A DNA stretch of 64,000 nucleotides from Hydrogenophaga flava NBRC 102514 (GCF_001571145.1 NZ_BCTF01000016.1:62001-126000); one strand, 5' to 3'; positions 47,257 to 57,250 are shown, numbered from the stretch's first letter. The notes: a model not told the origin generated them from the letters alone. A program made the numbers and translations.

Positions 47257-48959
47257 CGAGCCGGACCGCCGACCCGCTGGTAGATCAGCACCCGTTCGCG
47301 GTCGTTGAGGCGCCGCACCGTGGCCTTGTAGGCCCATTCGGTCAGCGCCACCCGCTCGTCAAGCGTCGGCTGGGTGTCCGGGTTCACCACCATGATGCGG
47401 CACCCGTCTGCAGCCCCGTCACCGGTGCGGCGCAAGCTGAGGCCACCCTGGAACTGCAGCGACGCGATCTGCGCCTGGCCAAGCCCGTCCACCAGCACGC
47501 AGGGGGAGCCAGGCGGCACCAGCGTGGCGATGCGGCGCGCCACCGGCCCATAGCTGCGGCCATAGTCCAGCAGCGGTAGCCACAGCGTCATGAGCAGCAA
47601 CCAGCACAGGGTGGCGCCAGCGGCCGGCAGCACCAGGCTCTTCCAGATGGCCTGCCGGTGCCGCCCCACACGCCAGGCCACCAGCCAGCCCCAGGCGATG
47701 GTGGCCAGCAGCGCGGGCAGCAGAAGCAGCCAGGAGAACTCGGGATTGAACCCCGGCGCGAGCTTGGCCACGTTGGCGGCGGGTTTGGCCGGAACGCCGG
47801 TCTGCATGGCGAACCAGATGACCCAGATCACCAGAGCGCATCCGCTGAAAAACACCAGCGTGAACCAGTCGATCAGGGCAGACACGCTGCGCCGGAGCGT
47901 GGGCAGCGCGAACGCGGCCAGTACGGCCATGGCTGGCAGGGCCAGCAGCAGCGAACGGTCGAAATCCGGGTTGATCGCGCTGTTGACGGCACTCACCAGC
48001 GCGGTCCACAGCGGAAGCGCCACATGGGGGCTGCGCAGCTGGTGGCGCCAGCGCCAGAGCGTCCAGAGCGCCAGAGGCCAGGCGGGCCAGGTGAACCACA
48101 CCAGCAGCTTGCCCCAGCGCTTCCAGTCCGCCATGGAAGCGGGCAGCGACAGCGCCTGCGGCCAGTGGATCTGCTCGGTGATCGACGCAAGCAAGGCGGC
48201 CAGTGCCAGCAGTCCCACCACCCTGCTCAGCTCCTGCGGCGCTGCCGCGCCTTGAGCCGACCGGCTGGTCCACACCAGCAACAACAGACCGGTGCCCAGG
48301 GCCAGCGCTATCCAGGGCGCGCCGCTGAGCACCAGGCCCAGCGTGGCCGCACCCCACAGGGCCACGGCCTTCCATGGGTGGCGGGTGAGCGGCAGCGCCA
48401 TGCGCGTGGCCGCCATGAGCACCGCACTGACCATGGCCAGCCGCGCCAGGTCGGGCGTGGTTTCATGCGACATCTGAGCCAGGCCCAGACTGGCCACCAG
48501 CGCCAGCAGCGCCGCATCCGCCATCGCGCGTGCGTAGTCGATCGGGTCCGCCTCGCCACCGAAGGCAAAGGCCACGGGCTGTGCGCTGGCCTGGCGTGCG
48601 AGGTGGTAGGTCGCGTACCAGGTGCAGATCAGTGTCAGCGCGAGCAGCATCCCGAACGGCACCCGGACAGCAAGGTCGGGAGTCAGGAATGGCAGGAACC
48701 GGATGGCCAGCGCTCCCAGCCAGTAGGGCAGCGGGCCCGCCATCTCGGCGGTCTGTCCCAGCACCTGGGGCTGCCACCAGTCGCTGCTGCCCCTCGCCAT
48801 TTCCATCATGGCGCCGAAGGCAGCTACGTCCAGGTTTTTCCAGGGTTCCCGTCCCAGGAAGCCGGGCAGTACGTAGGCCAGACCCAGTAGCAGCAGGGCG
48901 AGCCGCGGCAGACGGCGCACGGCCGACTGGGTCACGATGGCAGGGGTGGCAAGACTCAC
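47253..48959 (-). CDS. ArnT-like membrane glycosyltransferase (GT39 family)
   Basis: The 568-residue protein has about 12 hydrophobic segments. Its start LALLLLGLAYVLPGFLGREPWKNLDVAA and the early acidic loop with MAGPLPYWLGALAIRFLP resemble the PMT/ArnT family of polyprenyl-phosphate-sugar transferases, with a C-terminal periplasmic tail. The acceptor is unknown; lipid A or glycan modification is possible. It is convergent with phoR, and the two stop codons share the palindrome CTAG. No operon partner is seen. Confidence 0.75.
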   Translation of the reverse strand: MSLATPAIVTQSAVRRLPRLALLLLGLAYVLPGFLGREPWKNLDVAAFGAMMEMARGSSDWWQPQVLGQTAEMAGPLPYWLGALAIRFLPFLTPDLAVRVPFGMLLALTLICTWYATYHLARQASAQPVAFAFGGEADPIDYARAMADAALLALVASLGLAQMSHETTPDLARLAMVSAVLMAATRMALPLTRHPWKAVALWGAATLGLVLSGAPWIALALGTGLLLLVWTSRSAQGAAAPQELSRVVGLLALAALLASITEQIHWPQALSLPASMADWKRWGKLLVWFTWPAWPLALWTLWRWRHQLRSPHVALPLWTALVSAVNSAINPDFDRSLLLALPAMAVLAAFALPTLRRSVSALIDWFTLVFFSGCALVIWVIWFAMQTGVPAKPAANVAKLAPGFNPEFSWLLLLPALLATIAWGWLVAWRVGRHRQAIWKSLVLPAAGATLCWLLLMTLWLPLLDYGRSYGPVARRIATLVPPGSPCVLVDGLGQAQIASLQFQGGLSLRRTGDGAADGCRIMVVNPDTQPTLDERVALTEWAYKATVRRLNDRERVLIYQRVGGPAR

Positions 48960-48998
48960 GGCGGGGAATATACAGGGGTAGGCGGGGCGCTCAGGGCG

Positions 48999-49036
48999 AA
49001 AAAAAAGCAGCCGGGTGATCGGCTGCTTTCTTTTCC
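48999..49036 (-). terminator. Terminator after rpmE2 (bidirectional form)
   Basis: The perfect stem AGCAGCCG / CGGCTGCT (49006-49013 with 49020-49027) has a 6-base loop. On the minus strand it is followed by a run of T, ending the rpmE2 transcript; on the plus strand the T run is also present but interrupted. Confidence 0.9.
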
Positions 49037-49067
49037 GGGCGCAGGCCCGCAGGGTCGATCGGTCCGA

Positions 49068-49316
49068 TTACTTCTTGCCGAAGCGATTGCGGAACTTCTC
49101 GACGCGGCCGCCCATGTTGTCCACCGACTTCTGGGTGCCGGTGTAGAAGGGGTGCGATTCGCTGGAGGTATCAAGCTTGTAGAGCGGCAGTTCGCGGCCG
49201 TCTTCCATCTTGATCATTTCCTTGGTGTTCGCGCAGGAACGGGTCACGAACTTGAAGTTGTTCGACAGGTCCACGAAGCAGACTTCGCGGTAGTTGGGGT
49301 GAATGCCTTCTTTCAT
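49068..49316 (-). CDS. rpmE2: 50S ribosomal protein L31 type B
   Basis: This encodes 82 residues beginning [16 protein letters not shown], with [13 protein letters not shown] in the C-terminal half. It lacks the CxxC zinc pairs of type A L31, so it is the zinc-independent type B. In many bacteria the two types are exchanged according to zinc supply; whether a type A copy exists elsewhere is not visible. AAGGAATCGCC precedes the start. It follows rho on the same strand but has its own promoter at 49393-49420. Confidence 0.96.
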   Translation of the reverse strand: MKEGIHPNYREVCFVDLSNNFKFVTRSCANTKEMIKMEDGRELPLYKLDTSSESHPFYTGTQKSVDNMGGRVEKFRNRFGKK

Positions 49317-49346
49317 GGCGATTCCTTGGGTCAGGTGCGGCAGCCG

Positions 49347-49365
49347 CGAGAGAACCGTTCTCTCG
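49347..49365 (-). promoter_or_regulatory. Hairpin in the rpmE2 leader
   Basis: CGAGAGAA-CCG-TTCTCTCG is a perfect 8-bp inverted repeat, 31-49 bases upstream of the rpmE2 ATG. No T run follows, so it is not a terminator. L31 genes in several phyla have autoregulatory leader structures; this may be such an element. Confidence 0.4.
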
Positions 49366-49392
49366 TACTTGTCGCAAGTTGCAAAGCCTTGA

Positions 49393-49420
49393 ATTATATG
49401 ATGTTTTTTTGTGGCATCAA
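49393..49420 (-). promoter_or_regulatory. Promoter of rpmE2
   Basis: On the minus strand TTGATG (49415-49420) and TATAAT (49393-49398) are separated by 16 bases, near the sigma-70 consensus. The -35 box overlaps the rho stop codon. Confidence 0.75.
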
Positions 49421-50679
49421 CCGCCGCGACGCATCATGTCGAAGAACTCGGAGTTGTTCTTCGTCGCCTTCATGCTCTTGAGCACCATCTCCATGGCCTC
49501 AATCTCGTCCATGTTGTACATGAACTGGCGCAGGATGCGGGTCTTCTGCAGGATCTCGGGCGCCAGCAGCAGTTCCTCGCGGCGCGTGCCGCTGCGGTTG
49601 AGCTGGATCGAGGGGAAAACGCGCTTTTCGTACAGGCGGCGGTCCAGATGGATTTCGCTGTTGCCGGTGCCCTTGAACTCTTCAAAGATCACTTCGTCCA
49701 TGCGGCTGCCGGTGTCGACCAGAGCGGTGGCGATGATGGTGAGCGAACCGCCTTCTTCCACATTGCGCGCGGCACCGAAGAATCGCTTGGGGCGCTGCAG
49801 GGCGTTGGCGTCCACGCCGCCGGTCAGCACCTTGCCGGAGGAGGGCAGCACGTTGTTGTAGGCACGGGCCAGGCGGGTGATGGAGTCCAGCAGGATCACC
49901 ACGTCCTTCTTGAGTTCGACCAGGCGCTTGGCGCGTTCGATCACCATCTCGGCCACGTGCACGTGGCGGGCGGCCGGCTCGTCGAAGGTGGAGGCGATCA
50001 CGTCGCCGCGCACCGTGCGCTGCATCTCGGTCACTTCTTCCGGGCGCTCGTCCACCAGCAGCACCATCAGCTCCACCTCGGGGTGGTTGGCGGTGATTGC
50101 GTGGCAGATGTGCTGCATCATCACCGTCTTGCCGCTCTTGGGCGGGGCGACGATCAGCGCGCGCTGGCCCTTGCCGATGGGCGCAATGATGTCGATGACG
50201 CGGCCGGTGATGTTCTCTTCGGTCTTGATGTCTCGTTCCAGGCGCATCTGCTGCTTGGGAAACAGCGGCGTCAGGTTCTCGAACATCACCTTGTGCTTGT
50301 TCGACTCGGGCGGCAGGCCGTTGATGGCATCCAGCTTGTTCAGCGCGAAGTAGCGCTCGCCGTCCTTGGGGATGCGGACCTCGCCCTCGATCATGTCGCC
50401 GGTGTGCAGGTTGAAGCGGCGGATCTGGCTGGGGGAGATGTAGATGTCGTCGGTGGACGCCGTGAAGCTGGTGTCCATGTTGCGCAGGAAGCCGAAGCCG
50501 TCAGGCAGCACTTCCAGCACGCCGTCTGCGTTCACCTGTTCGCCGGCCTTGGCGCGCTTCTTGATGATGGCAAACATCAGCTCCTGCTTGCGCATGCGGC
50601 CGGTGTTTTCGATCTCAAGCGCTTCGGCCTGCTTGAGGACTTCAGACACGTGCAGTGCCTTGAGTTCGTTAAGGTGCAT
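49417..50679 (-). CDS. rho: Transcription termination factor Rho
   Basis: This encodes 420 residues, the usual length for Rho without insertions. The N-terminal RNA-binding domain has [20 protein letters not shown] and [12 protein letters not shown]; the ATPase has Walker [13 protein letters not shown], the Q/R loops ([20 protein letters not shown]) and [11 protein letters not shown] at the end. It is an RNA-dependent helicase that ends transcription. The 190-base region upstream, up to trxA, holds a CATAAT -10-like box near 50795 (minus strand) and a long leader, in keeping with autoregulated rho genes. Confidence 0.98.
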   Translation of the reverse strand: MHLNELKALHVSEVLKQAEALEIENTGRMRKQELMFAIIKKRAKAGEQVNADGVLEVLPDGFGFLRNMDTSFTASTDDIYISPSQIRRFNLHTGDMIEGEVRIPKDGERYFALNKLDAINGLPPESNKHKVMFENLTPLFPKQQMRLERDIKTEENITGRVIDIIAPIGKGQRALIVAPPKSGKTVMMQHICHAITANHPEVELMVLLVDERPEEVTEMQRTVRGDVIASTFDEPAARHVHVAEMVIERAKRLVELKKDVVILLDSITRLARAYNNVLPSSGKVLTGGVDANALQRPKRFFGAARNVEEGGSLTIIATALVDTGSRMDEVIFEEFKGTGNSEIHLDRRLYEKRVFPSIQLNRSGTRREELLLAPEILQKTRILRQFMYNMDEIEAMEMVLKSMKATKNNSEFFDMMRRGG

Positions 50680-50870
50680 GGAAATCGCTCCGGAAGGGAG
50701 TCTTGTCAGAACCGGGGAGGGGCGCTGATGTCCAGATGGTGGACTGGCGCTGTCAGGAGGGGCTGGGCGTTGGTAGGCCAGCTGACGCGAGAATTATGAC
50801 AGGAAAAACCGGCCACCTGAGCCGTCTCCGGGCCTTGCACCTGGAGCAGCGGTGGCCGGCGCCGGGCCGG

Positions 50871-51203
50871 TCAGGCCAGTTGCTGGTCGATGAAGGCCGT
50901 CAGCTGGGCCTTGCTCATGGCGCCCACCTTTGTGGCGGCCAGCTGGCCGTCCTTGAACAGCATCAACGTGGGGATGCCACGGATGCCGAACTTGGCGGGG
51001 ATGTCGCGGTTTTCGTCGACATTGACCTTGGCGATCTTGAGCTTGCCGTTGTAGGAGCCGGCCACTTCGTCCAGGATCGGGGCGATCATCTTGCAGGGGC
51101 CGCACCACTCGGCCCAGAAGTCGACCAGCACAGGGGCTTTGGCGTCGAGCACATCGACCTGAAAGGTTGCATCGGAAACGTGGGTGATCAGCTCACTGGC
51201 CAT
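50871..51203 (-). CDS. trxA: Thioredoxin 1
   Basis: This encodes 110 residues with the classic active site [14 protein letters not shown], and [15 protein letters not shown] carries the cis-Pro. It is the general cytosolic disulfide reductase. AGGATGAACC precedes the ATG. It is divergent from the addB-like gene, with a 105-base shared promoter region. A stem of GGCCACC with GGTGGCC followed by TTTTT between trxA and rho might end its transcript, but the loop is long. Confidence 0.98.
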   Translation of the reverse strand: MASELITHVSDATFQVDVLDAKAPVLVDFWAEWCGPCKMIAPILDEVAGSYNGKLKIAKVNVDENRDIPAKFGIRGIPTLMLFKDGQLAATKVGAMSKAQLTAFIDQQLA

Positions 51204-51308
51204 GGTTCATCCTGAATAACGTGGATCGGGGAAGTTAAAGTCGGAAACAGGGCGGCCGCCGTAGCGGGCGCCTGTGAACCGAAACATTGTGACAGAAACC
51301 CCCCATCG

Positions 51309-53978
51309 ATGACGCCTGCGCCGGACCACCCTACAGCGCCTGGGCTCATGCCGGCCGCCCCTGGCGGATGGCCGGCGGTGGTGCGTCGCATCGAGGCTGC
51401 ACTGGCCGCGGACGGCGGCTCGCCGGACCGGTGGCTGGTGCTGCTGCCGTATGCACAGCTGATCGATCCGGCCCGTCGGGCGTGGGCTGCCTCCCACCCC
51501 ACTGGCTTCGCGCCCCGGTTCGAAACCACCCGCAACTGGGCCGCCGGGCTGTCGCCCTGGTGGCCCGCGCCCACCGATCTCAGCGGCGACATGGCGCGGG
51601 ACAGCCTGGTGGCCGAGGCTCTGGTCGACCGCATGGCCAGGGGCCAGCGGGACCCTGCGCTGCGCGCCGAGCTGGCGTCGCGTCTGGTCGATGCGGCGCG
51701 CCAGCTGGCGCTGCTCGCCGCGGCGGTGCCGCCGGGGCAGCGGGCAGCCTGGGCCGAACAGCAGCGGGCCGCCCTGACGCCCGGCCCGCAGTGGGAGTCG
51801 CTGGTGGCCTCCCTGGCCCTGGCCTGGGTGGGCAGCGCCGGGTTTGCCACTGATGTGCTCTGGTCGGACCGCGCCGCGCCCGGCCTCGCCGCTGACCGGC
51901 TCTGGCTGCTGCAGGGTTTTCAGGACGACCCGCTGGGACAGGCGCTGGCCGTGCACTGGGTCGGGCGCTCCGAGGTGTTCTCGCTCGCCGAGTTGCTGGG
52001 CGTGTCCGAAGGAGCCTCTGGGGGCTCACGGTGCCTTCAGGCCTGCACCGACCCGGAAGACGAGGCGCGCCGCGCTGCCGCGACAGTGATCACCCGCGTC
52101 AACGAGGGGCGGGTGCCGCTGGCTCTGGTGGCCAACGACCGCCTGCTGGTCCGCCGCATCAGCGCCTTGCTGCATGCGGTCGGCGTGCCGCTGCGCGACG
52201 ACACCGGCTGGAAGCTCTCCACCACCCAGGTGGCCGCAAGGCTCATGAGCCTGCTGCGAGCCGCGGATCCCCGGGCCCGCACCGACGACGTGCTCGACCT
52301 GCTCAAGCAGGGCGGCACCTGGCCGGCCGGCGGCGTGGAAGCGCTGGAGCAACTGGCGCGCGAACATGGGCTGTCCTCCTGGCGGGCGGTGCTGCGGCAC
52401 GCGGCGCTGGTGCCCCTGGTGCCCGAGGGGCTCCCGGCGATGCTCGAGTCTCTGCAGGCGGCGCGCCCGCTGGAGCGCTGGCTCGACGATCTGCGCTCCG
52501 CACTGGAGGCGTGCGGGCTGTGGTCCATGCTGCGCGACGATCCGGCCGGGCAGCAGGTGTTGCAGGTGCTGCGCTTGAACGTAGGGGCCTCGTCCGAGCT
52601 GAGACAGGTCGGACAGGCGCTGGCCGATGGCACCCGGCCCGCGACGCGCATCGGCCTTGCGGGGTTCTCCGCCTGGGTCCGTGATGTGCTGGAGAGTGCC
52701 AGCTTTCTGCCGCGCAGCGACGCCGAAGCGCCTGTGACGATCCTGCCGATGGCGCAGTTGATGGGGCGCGGCTTCGCTGCGGTGGTGATGCCGGGCTGTG
52801 ACGAGGCCACGCTCGATCCCAGCCCGGAACTGCCCGGTCCCTGGACGGCCGCGCAGCGGACGGCGCTTGGGCTGCCGACGCGGGAGCAGCTGTCGGCCGC
52901 GGCGCAAGGCGCCTGGGCCGCTGCGCTGTGCGCGCCCTCGGTCGACATCCTGTGGCGCTGCCAGAAAGACGGCGAGCCGCTCTCGCCCAGCCCCTGGGTG
53001 CTGGCATTGCCGGGTGCTGACTCGGTCGCGACCGCTGCCATCAGCCACGACCAGCGCCGCCGCCTGGACCCCGCACTGGTACCGTTACCCCAGCCTTCGG
53101 CGCCGGCGCTGGTGCCGGCCCGGCTGTCGGCCAGCGCCTACCAGGACCTGCGCGACTGCCCCTACCGCTTCTTCGCGCTGCGGCAGCTGCGGGTGAGCGA
53201 TGCGCCCGAGCTGGAGGCCGAGCCCGACCAGCGCGACCTGGGCAACTGGCTGCACGCCGTGCTCAAGGTCTTTCACGAGGAGCGCGGCGACCAGCGCCCG
53301 GGCCGCGAGGCCGATGCGCAGCGGCTGGACCAGATCGGGGATGAGGTGGCGGCCGCCATGGGCCTGCAGGGCGACGCCACCGAGGCGGGCTTTCTGCCCT
53401 ATCAGGCGGTCTGGCCGGCGCTGCGCGAGGGCTATCTGGACTGGCTCGCCGACCACGAGGCCCAGCCTGGCCGTCCCGGGCCGGTGTTCGAGCGTGCCGA
53501 GGCCGAGCTGGCGGCGGAGCTGCCACCCTGGCGCCTCTGGGGCAAGCTCGACCGTATCGACCGTATCGACCGTATCGACCGTATCGACCGTATCGACCGC
53601 CAGGACAGCCCGGAAGGCCCGTTGTCGCTGGTGATCGACTACAAGACCGAGAGCCGGCAGAAAACCGAAGACCGGGTCAAGCACCCGTTTGAGGACACCC
53701 AGCTGGCGTTCTACGCCGCGCTGCTGCCCGACGAGAACCTGCGCGCAGCCTACCTGAGCATCACCGACGGCCGCACGGCCAGCGGGAAAAAAGGCGCTAC
53801 CCACCTGATCGAGCAACCGCTCGTGCTGCAGGCGCGCGAACGCCTGCGCGAGGGCCTGGTGGCCGACCTCTCGCGCGTGGCGGCCGGGCACCCCATGCCC
53901 GCGCTCGGCGAAGGGCGCGTGTGCGAGTACTGCGATGCCCGAGGGCTTTGCCGCAAGGACTTTTGGAGCGGACAGTGA
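51309..53978 (+). CDS. addB: AddB-like PD-(D/E)XK nuclease of a RecBCD-type complex
   Basis: The 889-residue protein has an inactive-helicase-like body and a C-terminal RecB-type nuclease. Four Cys typical of AddB Fe-S clusters are present: one in LRDCPYRFFAL (about residue 617) and three in CEYCDARGLC near the end. Active-site motifs are GKLDRID (about 745-751) and LVIDYKTES. Between them a 9-bp DNA repeat expands the motif to five DRI units (748-762). With the AddA-like protein encoded next it should process double-strand DNA ends for recombination. The stop overlaps the next start (GTGA). Confidence 0.88.
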   Translation: MTPAPDHPTAPGLMPAAPGGWPAVVRRIEAALAADGGSPDRWLVLLPYAQLIDPARRAWAASHPTGFAPRFETTRNWAAGLSPWWPAPTDLSGDMARDSLVAEALVDRMARGQRDPALRAELASRLVDAARQLALLAAAVPPGQRAAWAEQQRAALTPGPQWESLVASLALAWVGSAGFATDVLWSDRAAPGLAADRLWLLQGFQDDPLGQALAVHWVGRSEVFSLAELLGVSEGASGGSRCLQACTDPEDEARRAAATVITRVNEGRVPLALVANDRLLVRRISALLHAVGVPLRDDTGWKLSTTQVAARLMSLLRAADPRARTDDVLDLLKQGGTWPAGGVEALEQLAREHGLSSWRAVLRHAALVPLVPEGLPAMLESLQAARPLERWLDDLRSALEACGLWSMLRDDPAGQQVLQVLRLNVGASSELRQVGQALADGTRPATRIGLAGFSAWVRDVLESASFLPRSDAEAPVTILPMAQLMGRGFAAVVMPGCDEATLDPSPELPGPWTAAQRTALGLPTREQLSAAAQGAWAAALCAPSVDILWRCQKDGEPLSPSPWVLALPGADSVATAAISHDQRRRLDPALVPLPQPSAPALVPARLSASAYQDLRDCPYRFFALRQLRVSDAPELEAEPDQRDLGNWLHAVLKVFHEERGDQRPGREADAQRLDQIGDEVAAAMGLQGDATEAGFLPYQAVWPALREGYLDWLADHEAQPGRPGPVFERAEAELAAELPPWRLWGKLDRIDRIDRIDRIDRIDRQDSPEGPLSLVIDYKTESRQKTEDRVKHPFEDTQLAFYAALLPDENLRAAYLSITDGRTASGKKGATHLIEQPLVLQARERLREGLVADLSRVAAGHPMPALGEGRVCEYCDARGLCRKDFWSGQ
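53550..53594 (+). repeat. Five tandem 9-bp units inside addB
   Basis: The unit GACCGTATC (Asp-Arg-Ile) occurs five times without change, followed by a diverged unit GACCGCCAG. Because the unit is a multiple of three, copy-number changes keep the reading frame and only lengthen or shorten the active-site hairpin of the nuclease. Confidence 0.95.
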
Positions 53979-56900
53979 ACATCCCCCGCGCCATGAGTGA
54001 GATGCTGGCCGCGTACCAGATCAATGGCCAGCCAGTGTCGGCCGAGGCCTTCTATGCCACCGCCTGCGACCCGGCGCGGTCGATCGCGGTCGAGGCCTGC
54101 GCGGGTGCGGGCAAGACCTGGATGCTGGTGGCGCGCATCGTGCGGGCGCTGCTCGACGGCACACCCGCGCAAGACATCCTGGCCATCACTTTCACCAAGA
54201 AGGCCGCTGGCGAAATGCGCGCGCGGCTGGGCAGCGAGTTGCGCCGCTGCGCGGACCTCGATGAAGAAGGGCTGGTTCAGACTTTGCGCAGTTGGGGCTT
54301 CGGTGAGGCCGAGGCCCGGCGCCGCGCGCCCGAGCTCAAGACCTTGCAGCAGCGGGTCACCGCCTCGGGCCGCCAGGTGCAACTGCGCACCTTCCACAGC
54401 TGGTTCTCGGCGCTGCTGCGCGGCGCACCGCTGACCGTGCTGCAGGAGCTGGGGCTGCCGCTGTCCTACGAGCTGCTGGAAAACGACCAGAAGGCCATGC
54501 CCCTGCTGTGGCCGCGTTTCTACGCGGCGCTGGCGGCCGGTGCCGAAGACCGGCAGGCGTTCTTTGACAGCGTGGCGCGCCACGGCCGTCACCAGACGAT
54601 CAAGGCGCTGGAGGCGGCGCTGGCCAAGCGCGTCGAGCTGGGTCTGGCGGACGCCGCCGGCCTGCTGGAGCGCTCGGTGGCGCATTTCAGCGAGGTGGTG
54701 CCTCGGCTGGCCGGTTTCGAGCGGCCGGAGCAGGCCCTGGCGGGCGAGGCCGTGCGCGCGCGCTGGCTGGGCTGGGCCCGGGAACTGGGCGCGGAAAAAA
54801 ACAAGACGCCGCAGAAGGCGGCGGATGCGGTGGTGGATGCGTTTGCCGCCGTTGATGAGCCGGGCCGCCTGGGTGGGCGGCTGGCGGCGCTGCGCAAGGC
54901 CTTCTTCGTGGCGACCGAAGACCGCCTCAACACCAACCTGGCCAAGTTCCCTGCGGCCCAGGCCGCCGAAGCCGATTTGCAGGAGCTGCTCAAGGCGCAG
55001 GCCCAGTACGAGGCCTGGCAACACCAGCAGCGCATGACCCGCCTGGCGCGGGTACTGCTGGCCTGTTATGCCGATCTCAAGCGCGAGCGCGGCTGGGTGG
55101 ACATGAACGACCTCGAGTCCGCCGCCTGCCGCCTGCTGGGCGACGCCGAACTCTCGGGCTGGATGCAGCAGCGGCTCGACGCCCGCGTGCGCCATCTGCT
55201 GATCGACGAGTTCCAGGACACCAACCCGCTGCAGTGGAAGTCGCTGTACGGCTGGCTCAGCGCTTACGCCGGGGCCGGTTCGGGTGAGGCGCCCAGCATG
55301 TTCCTGGTGGGCGACCCCAAGCAGTCGATCTACCGCTTCCGCCGCGCCGAGCCCCAGGTGTTCAAGGCCGCCCAGGCCTTCGTGGTGCAGGGGCTGGGTG
55401 GCGCGCTGCTCAGCTGCGACCACACGCGCCGCTGTTCGCAGGCGGTGGTGCAGACGCTCAACACCGCCATGGCCGCGGCGACGGTGGCGGGCGAATACAC
55501 CGGCTTCCGGCCCCACACCACGCACAGCCAGGAGGCCGGTTCGGTGGGTGCGCTGCCCACCATCGAACGTCCCGCGAAAGAAGAGGCGTCCAGCGACGAG
55601 GAGCCGGTCTGGCGCGACAGCCTGAACCAGCCGCGCGTGCTGCCCGACGAGGAGGGCAGTGCCGAGCGTGAAGCGGCCCAGGTGGCCGACTGGATCGCGC
55701 AGCAGGTGGCCGCAGGCCACGCGCCCGACGGTTTCATGGTGCTCGCGCGCAAGCGCAACCGGCTGCATCTCGTGCATGAGGCGCTGCGCGAACGCGGCAT
55801 CGCGAGTGAGGCGCCCGGCGAGGCCGAACTGATCGAATCGCCCGCGGTGCAGGACATGGTCGCGCTGCTGGACGCGCTGGTGTCGCCGCGCCACCACCTG
55901 AGCCTGGCGCGGGCGCTCAAGTCGCCTCTGTTCGGCTGGGACGACGACCGGCTGGTGGCGCTGGCCACCGCGGTGCGCGCCGCAGGCGAGGGGCTTGAAG
56001 ACAAACCCGGGTGGTGGGAGGTGCTGCCCAGCGTCGACCCCGCCACCGCCGGCACGCTCGCGCTCTACCTGGACTGGCTGCGCCGCCTGCCGCCGCACGA
56101 TGCGCTCTCGGCCATCGTCGACCACGGCGACGTGCTGGCGCGCTTTGCCTGCGCGGTGCCCGCGAGCGAACGCGGCGCCACCCTGGCCGCGCTGCGGGAT
56201 CTGCTGGCGCAGTCGCTGGCCCAGGACGGCGGACGCTTTCTCACGCCCTACCGCTTCGTGCGGGCGCTCAAGGCGGGCGGCATCGCCGCGGGCGGCGCCC
56301 ACCAGCCGGGCGCCGTGCGGCTGCTCACCATCCACGGCGCCAAGGGCCTGGAGGCCGACACCGTGGTCCTGCTGGACACCGACAACCCGCCGCAGAAGCC
56401 CGAGAGCATGGGCGTGCTGGTGGATTGGCCGGCTGGCGAGGATGCACCGCGTCGCTTCGTGTTCCTGGCGAGCGAGAAGAAGCCGCCCACCTGCGCGGTG
56501 GATCTGCTCGCCACCGAACAGCAGGCGCGCGCACTGGAAGAGCTCAACGCGCTGTACGTGGCGCTCACGCGGGCGGAGACGAATCTGGTGATCTCCAGCT
56601 TCGTGCCGCACCAGCCGCCCGACCAGAGCTGGTGGCGGCGGCTGCAGCCGCTGGCAGAGCCGCTGCCGGCGCCGGTGGTGGCCACCCTGGCGGTCGCGGT
56701 GGATGCGCCCTTTGAACTGCCGGCGCTCCCGGCGCTGGACCCGAAATGGCTCCGCACGGACATCCCCGACACGGATGTGGCAGAAGACGACGAACGTTCC
56801 CGCCTGGGCCAGGCCATGCACCGCCTGCTGCAGTGGCGGCCGACGCCGTTGGGGGACTTCACCTGGACCGACGAGCACCTGCGGGCGGTGGTGCGCGAAT

Positions 56901-57250
56901 TCCAGCTGCCCCAACCGGCCGGCGACGAGGCGCTGGCGATGGCGCAGCGCGTGGTGGCGGGCGAGGCCGCCTGGGCCTGGTCGGAGCAGGCCCTGCTGCA
57001 CTGGGGCAACGAGGTCGAGCTCTGGCACGAAGGCGAACTGCTGCGGCTGGACCGGCTGGTGCGGCGGCGCGACAGCGGCGAATGGTGGGTGCTCGACTTC
57101 AAGAGCGCCGAACGGCCCGAGCTGCAGGCCGCGCTGCGCGAGCAGATGGCGCGCTACCGCCGGGCGCTGCAGGCGGCCCGTCCTGGCGAGGCGGTGCGGC
57201 TGGCCTTCGTCAGCGCCACCGGACAACTGATTGAACTGGAAACCCCATGA
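53975..57250 (+). CDS. addA: AddA-like UvrD/Rep helicase-nuclease
   Basis: This encodes 1091 residues from GTG 53975, supported by TTTTGGAG; the ATG at 53993 lacks a ribosome site. SF1A helicase motifs are complete: Walker A EACAGAGKTWM, motif Ia TFTKKAAGEMRARLG, motif II LIDEFQDTNPLQW, motif III GDPKQSIYRFRRAE, motif V LLTIHGAKGLEADTV and motif VI LYVALTRAETNLV. The C-terminal nuclease has LRLDRLVRR and WWVLDFKSAE. It pairs with the AddB-like nuclease as a dual-nuclease end-resection enzyme. Confidence 0.92.
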   Translation: MNIPRAMSEMLAAYQINGQPVSAEAFYATACDPARSIAVEACAGAGKTWMLVARIVRALLDGTPAQDILAITFTKKAAGEMRARLGSELRRCADLDEEGLVQTLRSWGFGEAEARRRAPELKTLQQRVTASGRQVQLRTFHSWFSALLRGAPLTVLQELGLPLSYELLENDQKAMPLLWPRFYAALAAGAEDRQAFFDSVARHGRHQTIKALEAALAKRVELGLADAAGLLERSVAHFSEVVPRLAGFERPEQALAGEAVRARWLGWARELGAEKNKTPQKAADAVVDAFAAVDEPGRLGGRLAALRKAFFVATEDRLNTNLAKFPAAQAAEADLQELLKAQAQYEAWQHQQRMTRLARVLLACYADLKRERGWVDMNDLESAACRLLGDAELSGWMQQRLDARVRHLLIDEFQDTNPLQWKSLYGWLSAYAGAGSGEAPSMFLVGDPKQSIYRFRRAEPQVFKAAQAFVVQGLGGALLSCDHTRRCSQAVVQTLNTAMAAATVAGEYTGFRPHTTHSQEAGSVGALPTIERPAKEEASSDEEPVWRDSLNQPRVLPDEEGSAEREAAQVADWIAQQVAAGHAPDGFMVLARKRNRLHLVHEALRERGIASEAPGEAELIESPAVQDMVALLDALVSPRHHLSLARALKSPLFGWDDDRLVALATAVRAAGEGLEDKPGWWEVLPSVDPATAGTLALYLDWLRRLPPHDALSAIVDHGDVLARFACAVPASERGATLAALRDLLAQSLAQDGGRFLTPYRFVRALKAGGIAAGGAHQPGAVRLLTIHGAKGLEADTVVLLDTDNPPQKPESMGVLVDWPAGEDAPRRFVFLASEKKPPTCAVDLLATEQQARALEELNALYVALTRAETNLVISSFVPHQPPDQSWWRRLQPLAEPLPAPVVATLAVAVDAPFELPALPALDPKWLRTDIPDTDVAEDDERSRLGQAMHRLLQWRPTPLGDFTWTDEHLRAVVREFQLPQPAGDEALAMAQRVVAGEAAWAWSEQALLHWGNEVELWHEGELLRLDRLVRRRDSGEWWVLDFKSAERPELQAALREQMARYRRALQAARPGEAVRLAFVSATGQLIELETP

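Noticed and set aside
50797..50866. Terminator between trxA and rho
   Set aside because: GGCCACC/GGTGGCC stem followed by T5, but the loop is nearly 40 bases; not strong enough to list.
53550..53602. Possible CRISPR-like short repeats
   Set aside because: Units are nine bases, tandem, without spacers, and in frame within a gene.
53750..57226. Very long minus-strand open frame (over 1150 codons) opposite addA
   Set aside because: It mirrors a complete helicase with all motifs on the plus strand; its His/Gln/Arg/Gly-rich composition is typical of antisense of GC-rich genes.
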